A stretch of 10,045 nucleotides of DNA from an uncultured Prevotellaceae bacterium (GTDB lineage Bacteria > Bacteroidota > Bacteroidia > Bacteroidales > Bacteroidaceae): positions 1 through 10,045 of the forward strand of contig CALYTD010000021.1 in assembly GCA_945486445.1 (NCBI GenBank), given 5' to 3'. The notes under the pieces are model-generated. The model saw nothing but the letters and a program-made list of their open reading frames with translations. It ran no database searches and was not told the origin of the DNA. The position numbers were made by a program, and so were the translations under genes. The stretch's first letter is position 1. Each line of letters opens with the position of its first letter. This document shows, in pieces, positions 1-6,268 of the stretch.

Positions 1-60
1 GCGCCTTCGCAGGGCTCAGCTATCTGAAGAATGTCCGCTTTGCCGGAAGCGCCCCACTGT

Positions 61-79
61 GTAATCAGCGCCTGTTTAT
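61..79. repeat. Single copy of a palindromic GTAATCAG...CTGTTTA repeat
   Basis: The bases GTAATCAGCGCCTGTTTAT form an imperfect inverted repeat: arms GTAATCAG and CTGTTTAt around a 3-base centre, CGC. The same arms occur in a 22-bp-period tandem array at 8582-8647, where the centre in the best copy is GCG. Finding the same element in both gene-free regions of the window points to a dispersed intergenic repeat. Its function is unknown; a small REP-like element or a protein-binding site are both possible. Confidence 0.55.
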
Positions 80-148
80 TTTGCCTGAAATTATAAGAAC
101 CGTGACACCAACGTTCGTTTCCCGTGTGGGGAGGCAATATAACAGCGG

Positions 149-179
149 TTGATGCGTTATATCTATATAACTATTATAG
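149..179 (+). promoter_or_regulatory. Candidate weak Bacteroidetes-type promoter for the GH35 gene
   Basis: A TTG at 149-151 is followed after exactly 20 bases by TATTATAG at 172-179. The Bacteroidetes sigma factor consensus is TTTG, about 20 bases, then TAnnTTTG. The -7 match here is partial: TA, one T and the final G fit. Transcription would start roughly 10-15 bases before the ATG at 199. A 16-bp inverted repeat (156-171) fills most of the spacer, where a repressor could act. The call rests only on motif similarity. Confidence 0.25.
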
Positions 180-198
180 ACTAACTAATAAACTGATA

Positions 199-2280
199 AT
201 GAAAAGAATCCTTTTTACTGCACTCCTTGCAGTGCTGTGCGCTGTTGCTGATGCGCAGGTGTTTAAGTTCGGAACAAAGACAAATCCTCGTGGCGAAACC
301 TTTGAGGTGGATTCCAAGGGTTTCATAATCAACGGTAAGCACGTGCTGCCTGTGATGGGAGAGATACACTATTCACGTGTGCCTGAGGGGGACTGGCGCA
401 GGGAGATAAGGAAGATGAAGGCTGGTGGCATAACGGTGGTTGCCACATACAGCTTCTGGATTCACCATGAGCCACGGCAGGGACAGTGGGACTGGAGCGG
501 CAACCGCAACCTGCATCGTTTTCTTGAGATATGCAAAGAGGAGGGTATGCCCGTTGTGTTACGCATAGGACCGTTCTGCCATGGCGAGGTATATCAGGGC
601 GGCTTCCCTGTCTGGATAGTGCGGAAGGCGCAGGAGAACCCCAAGGAATACAAGTTGCGCTCTATGGCACCGGGCTTTATGGCGGCTACGCAGCGGCTGT
701 ACAGCAATGTCTTCGCACAGGCGAGTGACATGCTGTGGAAGCACGGAGGACCTGTCGTCGGGGTGCAGATAGAAAACGAGTGCCGCGGACCGTGGCAGTA
801 TTATATGGCGTTGAAGGACATGGCGGTAAGCATAGGCTTTGATACTCCGTTCTATACACGTACAGGTTGGCCTAAGTTGAACGGCAAGGAGGAGTTCGGT
901 AAACTCCTGCCGCTGTACGGGGATTATGCTGACGGCTTCTGGGACCGTAGCCTTAAAGATATGCCGGGGGACTATCCTAAGGCGTTCACAATGAAGGACA
1001 CGAGGGTGAGCAGCGTGATAGCGACGGAGACTTTCGGCACTAATCAGGACACGAAGATGGAGAAGAAGGACATGATGTACCCTTACCTCACTTGTGAACT
1101 GGGCGGGGGAATGATGCAGGCATACCACCGTCGTATCAACATGACAGGCAATGAGGCAATGCCCTTGGCTGTATGCAAACTCGGTTCGGGCTCAAACCTG
1201 CCGGGATATTATATGTATCATGGCGGAACTAACCCTTACTGTGCGGAGCACACGATGGCGGAGACACAGGCAACGACGGTCACTAACTATAATGACATGC
1301 CCGTTATGTCATACGATTTCCAGTGTCCGTTAGGCGAGATGGGACAGCCTGACAAGGTGTCTTACCACCAGACGCGGCTGCTTCACCAGTTCCTTGCGGA
1401 CTGGGGAGAGCAACTTGCATTGATGGATGTTGACACCCTGTCGGCAAACTACGCCCGCCGCGGATGCTTTGAGTTCTATAACGACTATGTGCGCATACTC
1501 AATGAAGGGGGTAGGGCATACGTTCGCCCCGTGCGTATGCCGTGGAAAGGCCATGAGGTGACGGCAGACGCACAGCCGTTCTGCCACGTGGGAGACACCC
1601 TTTACTTCGTTTCCATAAAGGGCATGAAACCCGTTGTGTGGGTTGACGGCAAGAGATACTCCGTGAAGCAGGACAAGCCCATGACGGTGAAGGGCATGAC
1701 GGTATGCGTGCTCTCTGACGCTACGGCACGCCGCGCGTATAAGATAGACGGTGCATTGCGTTATGCCAAGCATGACGGTGGCATACTCTATAAAGACAGA
1801 GGGAACATAAAGGAAGAGTATTGGAGCATGGTAGGCGGCGTGAAGGCAGATACCCGCCTTGTGAAAGAGGCAGGGACACCGCGTGAGATAACGATGGGGA
1901 CACAGAAAGTTGCGGCCATGCCAACAGACAAGGACTTTGAAAATGCAGCCCTGTATGCGGTTGATGTGGATGCTCTTGTGGCTCATCCTTCTTTACAAAT
2001 GGAGAAGGACGGACTGTTCCTGAGCGTTGATTACCACGGCGACTGTGCGAGAGTGTATGCTGACGGGGTGCTTGTTCAGGACAATTTCTGGAACGGTAAG
2101 CCGATGCTTGTGCGCCTGTCTGACCTGAAAGGCAAGCGGGTGGAGTTGCGTATTCTGCCGTTGCGTAAGGATGCCCCCATCTATTTGCAGAAAGAACAGA
2201 AGGCTATACTGGATGCGGCAGAGGGTGACAGCCTGCTGAAACTGAATGGAATAGGCGTGCTGTCACGCCGGGTTATCTGA
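199..2280 (+). CDS. Secreted glycoside hydrolase family 35 beta-galactosidase
   Basis: This 693-residue protein is a retaining beta-galactosidase that should remove terminal beta-galactose from oligo- or polysaccharides outside the cytoplasm. Residues 1-19 form a signal peptide (MKRILFTALLAVLCAVADA) with cleavage before Q20; there is no lipobox. The GH35 barrel follows: GEIHYSRVP (54-62), an FW..HEP..G..DWSG stretch (86-101), LRIGPFCHGE (121-130), the acid/base motif QIENE with E194, and the likely nucleophile E300 in TCELGGGM. The C-terminal half is probably beta-rich accessory domain. The ATG at 199 was chosen because it begins directly with the signal peptide; an in-frame ATG at 124 would place 25 unrelated residues before it. 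The 3' end overlaps the convergent methyltransferase gene by 18 bp. The natural substrate cannot be read from the sequence; pectic galactan side chains are possible given the nearby GH28. Confidence 0.93.
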   Translation: MKRILFTALLAVLCAVADAQVFKFGTKTNPRGETFEVDSKGFIINGKHVLPVMGEIHYSRVPEGDWRREIRKMKAGGITVVATYSFWIHHEPRQGQWDWSGNRNLHRFLEICKEEGMPVVLRIGPFCHGEVYQGGFPVWIVRKAQENPKEYKLRSMAPGFMAATQRLYSNVFAQASDMLWKHGGPVVGVQIENECRGPWQYYMALKDMAVSIGFDTPFYTRTGWPKLNGKEEFGKLLPLYGDYADGFWDRSLKDMPGDYPKAFTMKDTRVSSVIATETFGTNQDTKMEKKDMMYPYLTCELGGGMMQAYHRRINMTGNEAMPLAVCKLGSGSNLPGYYMYHGGTNPYCAEHTMAETQATTVTNYNDMPVMSYDFQCPLGEMGQPDKVSYHQTRLLHQFLADWGEQLALMDVDTLSANYARRGCFEFYNDYVRILNEGGRAYVRPVRMPWKGHEVTADAQPFCHVGDTLYFVSIKGMKPVVWVDGKRYSVKQDKPMTVKGMTVCVLSDATARRAYKIDGALRYAKHDGGILYKDRGNIKEEYWSMVGGVKADTRLVKEAGTPREITMGTQKVAAMPTDKDFENAALYAVDVDALVAHPSLQMEKDGLFLSVDYHGDCARVYADGVLVQDNFWNGKPMLVRLSDLKGKRVELRILPLRKDAPIYLQKEQKAILDAAEGDSLLKLNGIGVLSRRVI

Positions 2281-3501
2281 CCAGCGGGTGCATTTTATCA
2301 GTATATGCTTGCCGTTCTGCATGGTGGTGGCGAAGAAATAAGTGTCTCCTCCGTCCTTTAAGCGTAAGCGTTTGCGCAATTCCGCAACCGTGGAAGGGAA
2401 GTTCCGTATGGTGATGTTGCCCTTGTCACAGTCCCGCAGCAGTGTTTTCAGCGAACTCTTGGAGAAGTCTCCTGCGTCAATTATGCGGAAGATGCGTGCC
2501 GGGGGCAGACCTTTCAGGTCGTCATTGGCGGTGTGGCGGGACATGGTTGCGTCGTCACAGACGTATAGGTTGCTCATGGGATGGAGTTTAAGCAGGCCGT
2601 ATTGCATTGCGAAAGCATCCTGTACTCCCGCTTTAAGTATGCTGGCGTTGGGCTCAAACAGCAGCATTCCTGTTACGGGTGTGTCCTTAGGGAGTATCTG
2701 TGCGGTACTGCCACCACGGTCGGTGCACGTGAAAGATGCGTCGGGGGTGGAGAGATTGACGCAGTGGTAAGTTATGATTCCGTCAGGATGTGAGGCAGAT
2801 TGCACACAGATGAGTTCCTTGCACTCGCCTTTTACGCTGACAACGTGAACCTCGCAGACGTTGTTCAGTGTGCGTAGGGCTTGTGTTATGTCGAGCATCG
2901 GCGACAGTTTGGTTATGGCATAGCGTGCTTTTGCAAGTATTTTGTGCTGCAAGGACGTGATGTCCGGCGTGCAGTCTTCTATTGCTATGGTCTTTCTGCC
3001 TGTGCTGTTACGGCGTGCCGGGTCTATATATATGATGTCCGCCTGGTCCGTGTTGTCAATGAAGGTCTCGCTGTCGGTGTTTGCTATGGTCACGTTTTGC
3101 AGTCCGAGAATGGGCATATTGTGCCTTGCCGCATCGCATAACACCTCTTGTTGTTCCACGTATATGGCTTTTTTGAAGCCTTGTGCCATGTAACTGAAAT
3201 CTACGCCAAAACCTCCTGTGAGGTCAATGAATGTGCCGGGTGACTCTCCTCGCGTCAGTCTTGCGGCGATACTGCGCTTGTATTGTGCTGTAATCTCACT
3301 TGAACATTGTTCCATTGACAGGCGTGGAGGATACCATATACCTTCTGTTTGCGCCCATACCGGCAGTTTCTTCTTTGCCAACTGGTAGCCTTCTATCTGG
3401 CGAAGACACCATAAAGCATCTACGCCCTCTGGCACTTTCTGTAGTGCCAGAGAGCGTATGTCAGCCTCACGGTTATGTATTATGAAATCTTCGTTAGTCA
3501 T
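2263..3501 (-). CDS. Class I SAM-dependent methyltransferase with THUMP-like C-terminal domain (PG_1098 type)
   Basis: This 412-residue cytoplasmic protein looks like the Bacteroidetes family typified by Porphyromonas gingivalis PG_1098: a small N-terminal domain (about 1-80), a Rossmann methyltransferase core and a C-terminal THUMP-like domain (about 335-407). The SAM-binding motif I is FIDLTGGFGVDF (91-102), with the acidic ribose-binding residue in YVEQQ (114-118). The motif IV catalytic loop is IYIDPARR (157-164). The THUMP-like end suggests an RNA substrate, but the target is not known for this family as far as I recall. The ATG at 3501 lies one base after the TGA of the CobW-like gene, so it is the last gene of that operon and is probably translated by re-initiation. 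Its stop lies inside the 3' end of the convergent GH35 gene, leaving no room for a separate terminator. Confidence 0.87.
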   Translation of the reverse strand: MTNEDFIIHNREADIRSLALQKVPEGVDALWCLRQIEGYQLAKKKLPVWAQTEGIWYPPRLSMEQCSSEITAQYKRSIAARLTRGESPGTFIDLTGGFGVDFSYMAQGFKKAIYVEQQEVLCDAARHNMPILGLQNVTIANTDSETFIDNTDQADIIYIDPARRNSTGRKTIAIEDCTPDITSLQHKILAKARYAITKLSPMLDITQALRTLNNVCEVHVVSVKGECKELICVQSASHPDGIITYHCVNLSTPDASFTCTDRGGSTAQILPKDTPVTGMLLFEPNASILKAGVQDAFAMQYGLLKLHPMSNLYVCDDATMSRHTANDDLKGLPPARIFRIIDAGDFSKSSLKTLLRDCDKGNITIRNFPSTVAELRKRLRLKDGGDTYFFATTMQNGKHILIKCTRWSDNPA

Positions 3502-3502
3502 T

Positions 3503-4810
3503 TCACTGTGTTACCAGGCATGCGTCAAGTTCCTTTGTGATTGCTTCCTTGTCGAGTTTTTGACCAATGAAGACCAGTTTCTGCATGCGATCGCCGTATT
3601 CCTCGTCCCAGTCACGGTTCACACCAGGGTTCTCTATGCGGAATTGGCGTAGTTCTTCCTCCGGCATGGTGGCATACCACTGCCCTGCGTTTTGCAGTTT
3701 CACCTGGCGGCCAGCCTGCTCAAAGATGTAGCACAGGTGTGGTTGATCTGCAAACCAGCACAGGCCCTTGGCGCGAATGATGTTCTTTGGCCACCGGCGG
3801 GCAATGAAATCATCGAACAAAGTGATGTCAAACGGCTTGCGGGCATAATACACAAACGTGCCAATGCCGTATTCCTCAGCCTCTCCTTCATCGTGATGAT
3901 GGTGGTGATGATGCCCGCAGGTGCATTCTCCGCCGTGGTGATGGTGGCAGTGTTCGTCATGCTCCTCGTGCCCGTCATCATGGTGATGGTGTCCTTCCTC
4001 GTGCTCATCGTGGTGGTGATGGTGCTTTTCCTCCTCGTCACCATGGTGCTGTTCTATCTCTTTTATCCATGCTGCCGATGTGGCTACGCTGTCAAAGTCG
4101 AACATTCCGGTGCCGAGAATCCTGTCAAAGTCCACGTTCCCGTAGTCACATTCTATTATCTCTGCCTTGGGTTGCAGTGTCTTTATCACCTCGCGCACAT
4201 ATTTTAGTTCCTCCGGGGTGACCTCTGAGGCCTTGTTAAGCAATATGATGTTGCAGAATTCTATCTGCTGTATGACGAGGTTCTCAATGTCTTCCTCCTC
4301 TATCTGGCTGTCGATCAGGCTCTTGCCGCAGGCAAATTCGTCTTTCATCCGCAGTGCATCGACAACTGTTACGATGCAGTCCAGCACGGGTGTCGCGCCG
4401 GAGTTGTACTGCTCTCCCATCGAAGGAATGGAGCAGATGGTCTGTGCTATGGGGGCAGGTTCGCATATTCCGCTTGCTTCTATGACTATATAGTCGAAGC
4501 GTTGCATCTTGGTAATGTCGTTAATCTGCTCCACGAGGTCCATTTTCAGCGTGCAACAGATGCATCCGTTCTGCAAAGCCACGAGTGAATCGTCCTTTTG
4601 TCCCACTATGCCCCCTTGCTGTATGAGGTCCGCGTCTATGTTAACCTCGCCGATGTCATTGACTATCACGGCGAATTTTATGCCCTTCTCGTTGGAGAGG
4701 ATGCGGTTCAGCAGGGTGGTCTTTCCGCTGCCTAAGTAACCGGTAAGCAGCAGTACCGGAATCTCTTGTCTGCCATAGACCTCATGGCCTGTATTCTGTT
4801 GTGTGTTCAT
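3503..4810 (-). CDS. CobW/P47K-family (COG0523) GTPase, putative zinc or other metal chaperone, with His-rich insert
   Basis: This 435-residue cytoplasmic GTPase belongs to COG0523, whose members deliver metals (Zn, Co, Ni, Fe) to target proteins. The Walker A/G1 motif is GYLGSGKTT (24-32). The family's metal-binding CxCC motif is NGCICCT (81-87; C83, C85, C86). A Walker B-like stretch is YIVIEASGICEP (107-118) and the G4 position is NKAS (192-195). Residues 255-306 hold 26 histidines among acidic residues, plus three cysteines (C288, C296, C298). The CobW C-terminal domain follows at about 316-412. The start at 4810 was chosen because it overlaps the GH28 stop as ATGA; the frame stays open upstream to 4969, but those residues are out-of-frame GH28 sequence. 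No Zur site was recognised, so zinc regulation cannot be claimed. The metal is most likely zinc, but this is inference. Confidence 0.9.
   Translation of the reverse strand: MNTQQNTGHEVYGRQEIPVLLLTGYLGSGKTTLLNRILSNEKGIKFAVIVNDIGEVNIDADLIQQGGIVGQKDDSLVALQNGCICCTLKMDLVEQINDITKMQRFDYIVIEASGICEPAPIAQTICSIPSMGEQYNSGATPVLDCIVTVVDALRMKDEFACGKSLIDSQIEEEDIENLVIQQIEFCNIILLNKASEVTPEELKYVREVIKTLQPKAEIIECDYGNVDFDRILGTGMFDFDSVATSAAWIKEIEQHHGDEEEKHHHHHDEHEEGHHHHDDGHEEHDEHCHHHHGGECTCGHHHHHHHDEGEAEEYGIGTFVYYARKPFDITLFDDFIARRWPKNIIRAKGLCWFADQPHLCYIFEQAGRQVKLQNAGQWYATMPEEELRQFRIENPGVNRDWDEEYGDRMQKLVFIGQKLDKEAITKELDACLVTQ
3893..4048 (-). repeat. Low-complexity His-codon tract within the CobW-like gene
   Basis: This stretch encodes residues 255-306 of the CobW-family protein and consists largely of CAC/CAT codons mixed with GAA/GAT/GAC/GAG. 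It has runs of two to six consecutive histidines. The repeated triplets make it a likely site of length change by replication slippage. The complementary strand reads as a long, artificially hydrophobic valine/methionine-rich frame, which is a by-product. Confidence 0.7.
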
Positions 4811-6186
4811 TTGTATGTTATGAGTTTTACGTCTTTCATCTTTATGTCGCAGGTGTTGTCTATGTCGGTAGCCGTCTGGGTGTAGAATATGGTGGAGTTG
4901 CTTATGTTTATGTCGTGCACCATGCCCTTTGCGCCCTTTGCCTTGATGCCGGTCTTGGCGCCGCTGCATGTTATGTTGTATATGTTCATGTCCTTAAACT
5001 CCGGTACCCACTTCGTTCCAGAGGCAGGACCAGTGGTTCCTGACACCGCCTTGTCAGCGTATGTTGTCTCAAATATTATAGCCTCTCCCTTTATGTCGGT
5101 CATGTTTATGTCGTAGCAATATATGTCCCCGGTCTTTCCTCCGCGCCCAATGGCACTCTTGAAGCGCAGTCCTGTGTCTGTGCCGGAGAACGTGTTGTGA
5201 CATACTACAATCTTGTACATGCCTGCACAGAACTCTGAACCGATGACGAAGCCGCCGTGACCGTGGAATACGGTGTTGTGCTTTATGAGTATGTCTTCAC
5301 ACGGTTTGTGGTTGAGTGATTCTTCGCCTACGGCTCCTTTCATGCATATTCCGTCGTCGCCACAGTCAATGGTGTTGTTGACTATGAGCACACGCTGACA
5401 CGTTCCGATGTCGATGGCGTCGCCGTTTTGTGCATTCCACGGGCAGCGTACGGTTACTCCGTCGATTATTACGTCCTGACAGTCGTTCGGAGTGAGGTGG
5501 AACTTAGGCGAGTTTTGTAATGTTACGCCCTGCACCAGCACCCTCCGGCAGTTGGTGAAGCGTATCATGTTGACACGCATTCGCTCCTGTTGCTCCATTG
5601 TCGGGGCTATGTTGCCCTGATGTTTGAGGTTGAACGGATACCACAGATCACCTTTCTCGGTCACGGTGCCGCCAAGTGCGAGGTATTCCCGCCATTCCAC
5701 GTCACTCTGCTTGCCCCTCTTCACCGCGCGCCAGAACTCTCCGTTGCCGTCGATTATGCCCTTTCCGGTGATGGATATGTCGTGCGCATCGGAGGCGGTG
5801 ATAGCGAAAGTAGCCTTCTTCTGCCCCTGTTTCAAGTGTAAACTGCGGTCTTCTGTAAGTTGTATTATGGCGTTCTGTGCCAGATGCAGGTCTATTCCTG
5901 ATTTGAGTTGGAACGGAGCAGTAAGCCAAATGCCTGCCGGCACATCGACATGTCCGCCGCCTTGCCCGGCAAGTGTGTCTATTGCCTTCTGTATTGCGTC
6001 CGTGCACAACGTCTGTCCGTTGCCGGTTGCGCCGAAATCTGCTATTGATACGCGTCTGTCTTTGATTACCGGCGCCTCAGGTTGTTTAAGTTCTATGGGC
6101 AGTCCTTGGTAATAACCTGCGTAATCAGCGGCCTGTACGACCATGATTATTGCGCAGAGAATGATTGTTGATAACGCTTTTTTCAT
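4807..6186 (-). CDS. Secreted glycoside hydrolase family 28 (polygalacturonase-type pectinase)
   Basis: This 459-residue exported enzyme should hydrolyse alpha-1,4-galacturonosyl or related bonds in pectin by the inverting GH28 mechanism. The signal peptide is residues 1-19/20 (MKKALSTIILCAIIMVVQAA). The family opening is SIADFGATGNGQ (47-58), followed by a right-handed beta-helix with many I/V-N/D-V/I turns. The catalytic signatures are present in order: NGDAID (254-259, the NTD-type motif), CGDDG (275-279; D277, D278), GHGG (309-312; H310) and RFK (341-343, the RIK-type substrate motif). All key residues are intact, so it is probably active. Exo- versus endo-action, or galacturonan versus rhamnogalacturonan, cannot be decided. 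It is first in a three-gene operon and has its own strong-looking promoter; its TGA overlaps the ATG of the CobW-like gene. Confidence 0.92.
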   Translation of the reverse strand: MKKALSTIILCAIIMVVQAADYAGYYQGLPIELKQPEAPVIKDRRVSIADFGATGNGQTLCTDAIQKAIDTLAGQGGGHVDVPAGIWLTAPFQLKSGIDLHLAQNAIIQLTEDRSLHLKQGQKKATFAITASDAHDISITGKGIIDGNGEFWRAVKRGKQSDVEWREYLALGGTVTEKGDLWYPFNLKHQGNIAPTMEQQERMRVNMIRFTNCRRVLVQGVTLQNSPKFHLTPNDCQDVIIDGVTVRCPWNAQNGDAIDIGTCQRVLIVNNTIDCGDDGICMKGAVGEESLNHKPCEDILIKHNTVFHGHGGFVIGSEFCAGMYKIVVCHNTFSGTDTGLRFKSAIGRGGKTGDIYCYDINMTDIKGEAIIFETTYADKAVSGTTGPASGTKWVPEFKDMNIYNITCSGAKTGIKAKGAKGMVHDINISNSTIFYTQTATDIDNTCDIKMKDVKLITYK

Positions 6187-6221
6187 GAGTTTTGTCAGTC
6201 AGTATGTTGCTTGTTGTGATG

Positions 6222-6253
6222 CAAAGTTACATCAAATACTTCGTTCAGACAAA
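6222..6253 (-). promoter_or_regulatory. Strong Bacteroidetes consensus promoter for the GH28-CobW-methyltransferase operon
   Basis: On the minus strand a -33 element TTTG (6253-6250) is followed, after exactly 20 bases, by a -7 element TAACTTTG (6229-6222). This is a full match to the Bacteroidetes consensus TTTG / TAnnTTTG with a normal spacing. The predicted start would be a few bases downstream, giving a leader of about 25-30 bases before the GH28 ATG at 6186. No clear Shine-Dalgarno sequence precedes that ATG, as is usual in this phylum. The element sits in the 82-base gap behind the S9 peptidase gene, so the operon can be transcribed independently of it. Confidence 0.72.
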
Positions 6254-6268
6254 TAAATTATGCTATTT

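Larger units (their letters stand above)
1..198. other. Left-edge region upstream of GH35; possible 3' remnant of an LRR (BspA-like) frame
   Basis: No complete gene is visible here. The plus-strand frame starting at base 3 is open to a TGA at 150-152. Its first residues, AFAGLSYLKNVRFAGSAPL, resemble a BspA-type leucine-rich repeat unit (AF..C..L..V.. pattern). The frame could therefore be the tail of a surface LRR protein lying upstream, or a decayed remnant. Against this, the palindromic repeat at 61-79 lies inside the frame, and the residues after the LRR-like part look unstructured. The other plus frames stop at 25-27 and 62-64. The minus strand has an open frame over the same bases but no ATG. 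The segment also carries a candidate promoter and a 16-bp inverted repeat just before the GH35 start. Confidence 0.3.

Noticed and set aside
1..150. Minus-strand open frame ending in ...GASGKADILQIAEPCEGA, divergent from GH35
   Set aside because: It has no ATG between its upstream stop and the window edge, and mirrors the LRR-like plus frame.
124..198. Upstream ATG start for the GH35 gene
   Set aside because: It would bury a good signal peptide behind 25 residues; the ATG at 199 starts directly with MKR and a hydrophobic core.
559..1128. Minus-strand 189-residue frame within GH35
   Set aside because: Antisense shadow of the GH35 catalytic domain, without recognisable motifs.
1330..1986. Minus-strand 218-residue frame within GH35
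   Set aside because: Antisense shadow with His/Cys-rich, low-plausibility composition and no domain features.
3692..4207. Plus-strand 171-residue frame with strongly hydrophobic, membrane-like stretches
   Set aside because: It is the reverse complement of the CobW gene's histidine/acidic codon tract, which reads as Val/Met; the CobW frame carries the Walker A and CxCC motifs.
4811..4969. 53-residue N-terminal extension of the CobW-like protein
   Set aside because: The extension lies in GH28 coding sequence out of frame and has no CobW similarity; the ATG at 4810 overlaps the GH28 stop and begins a normal family N-terminus.
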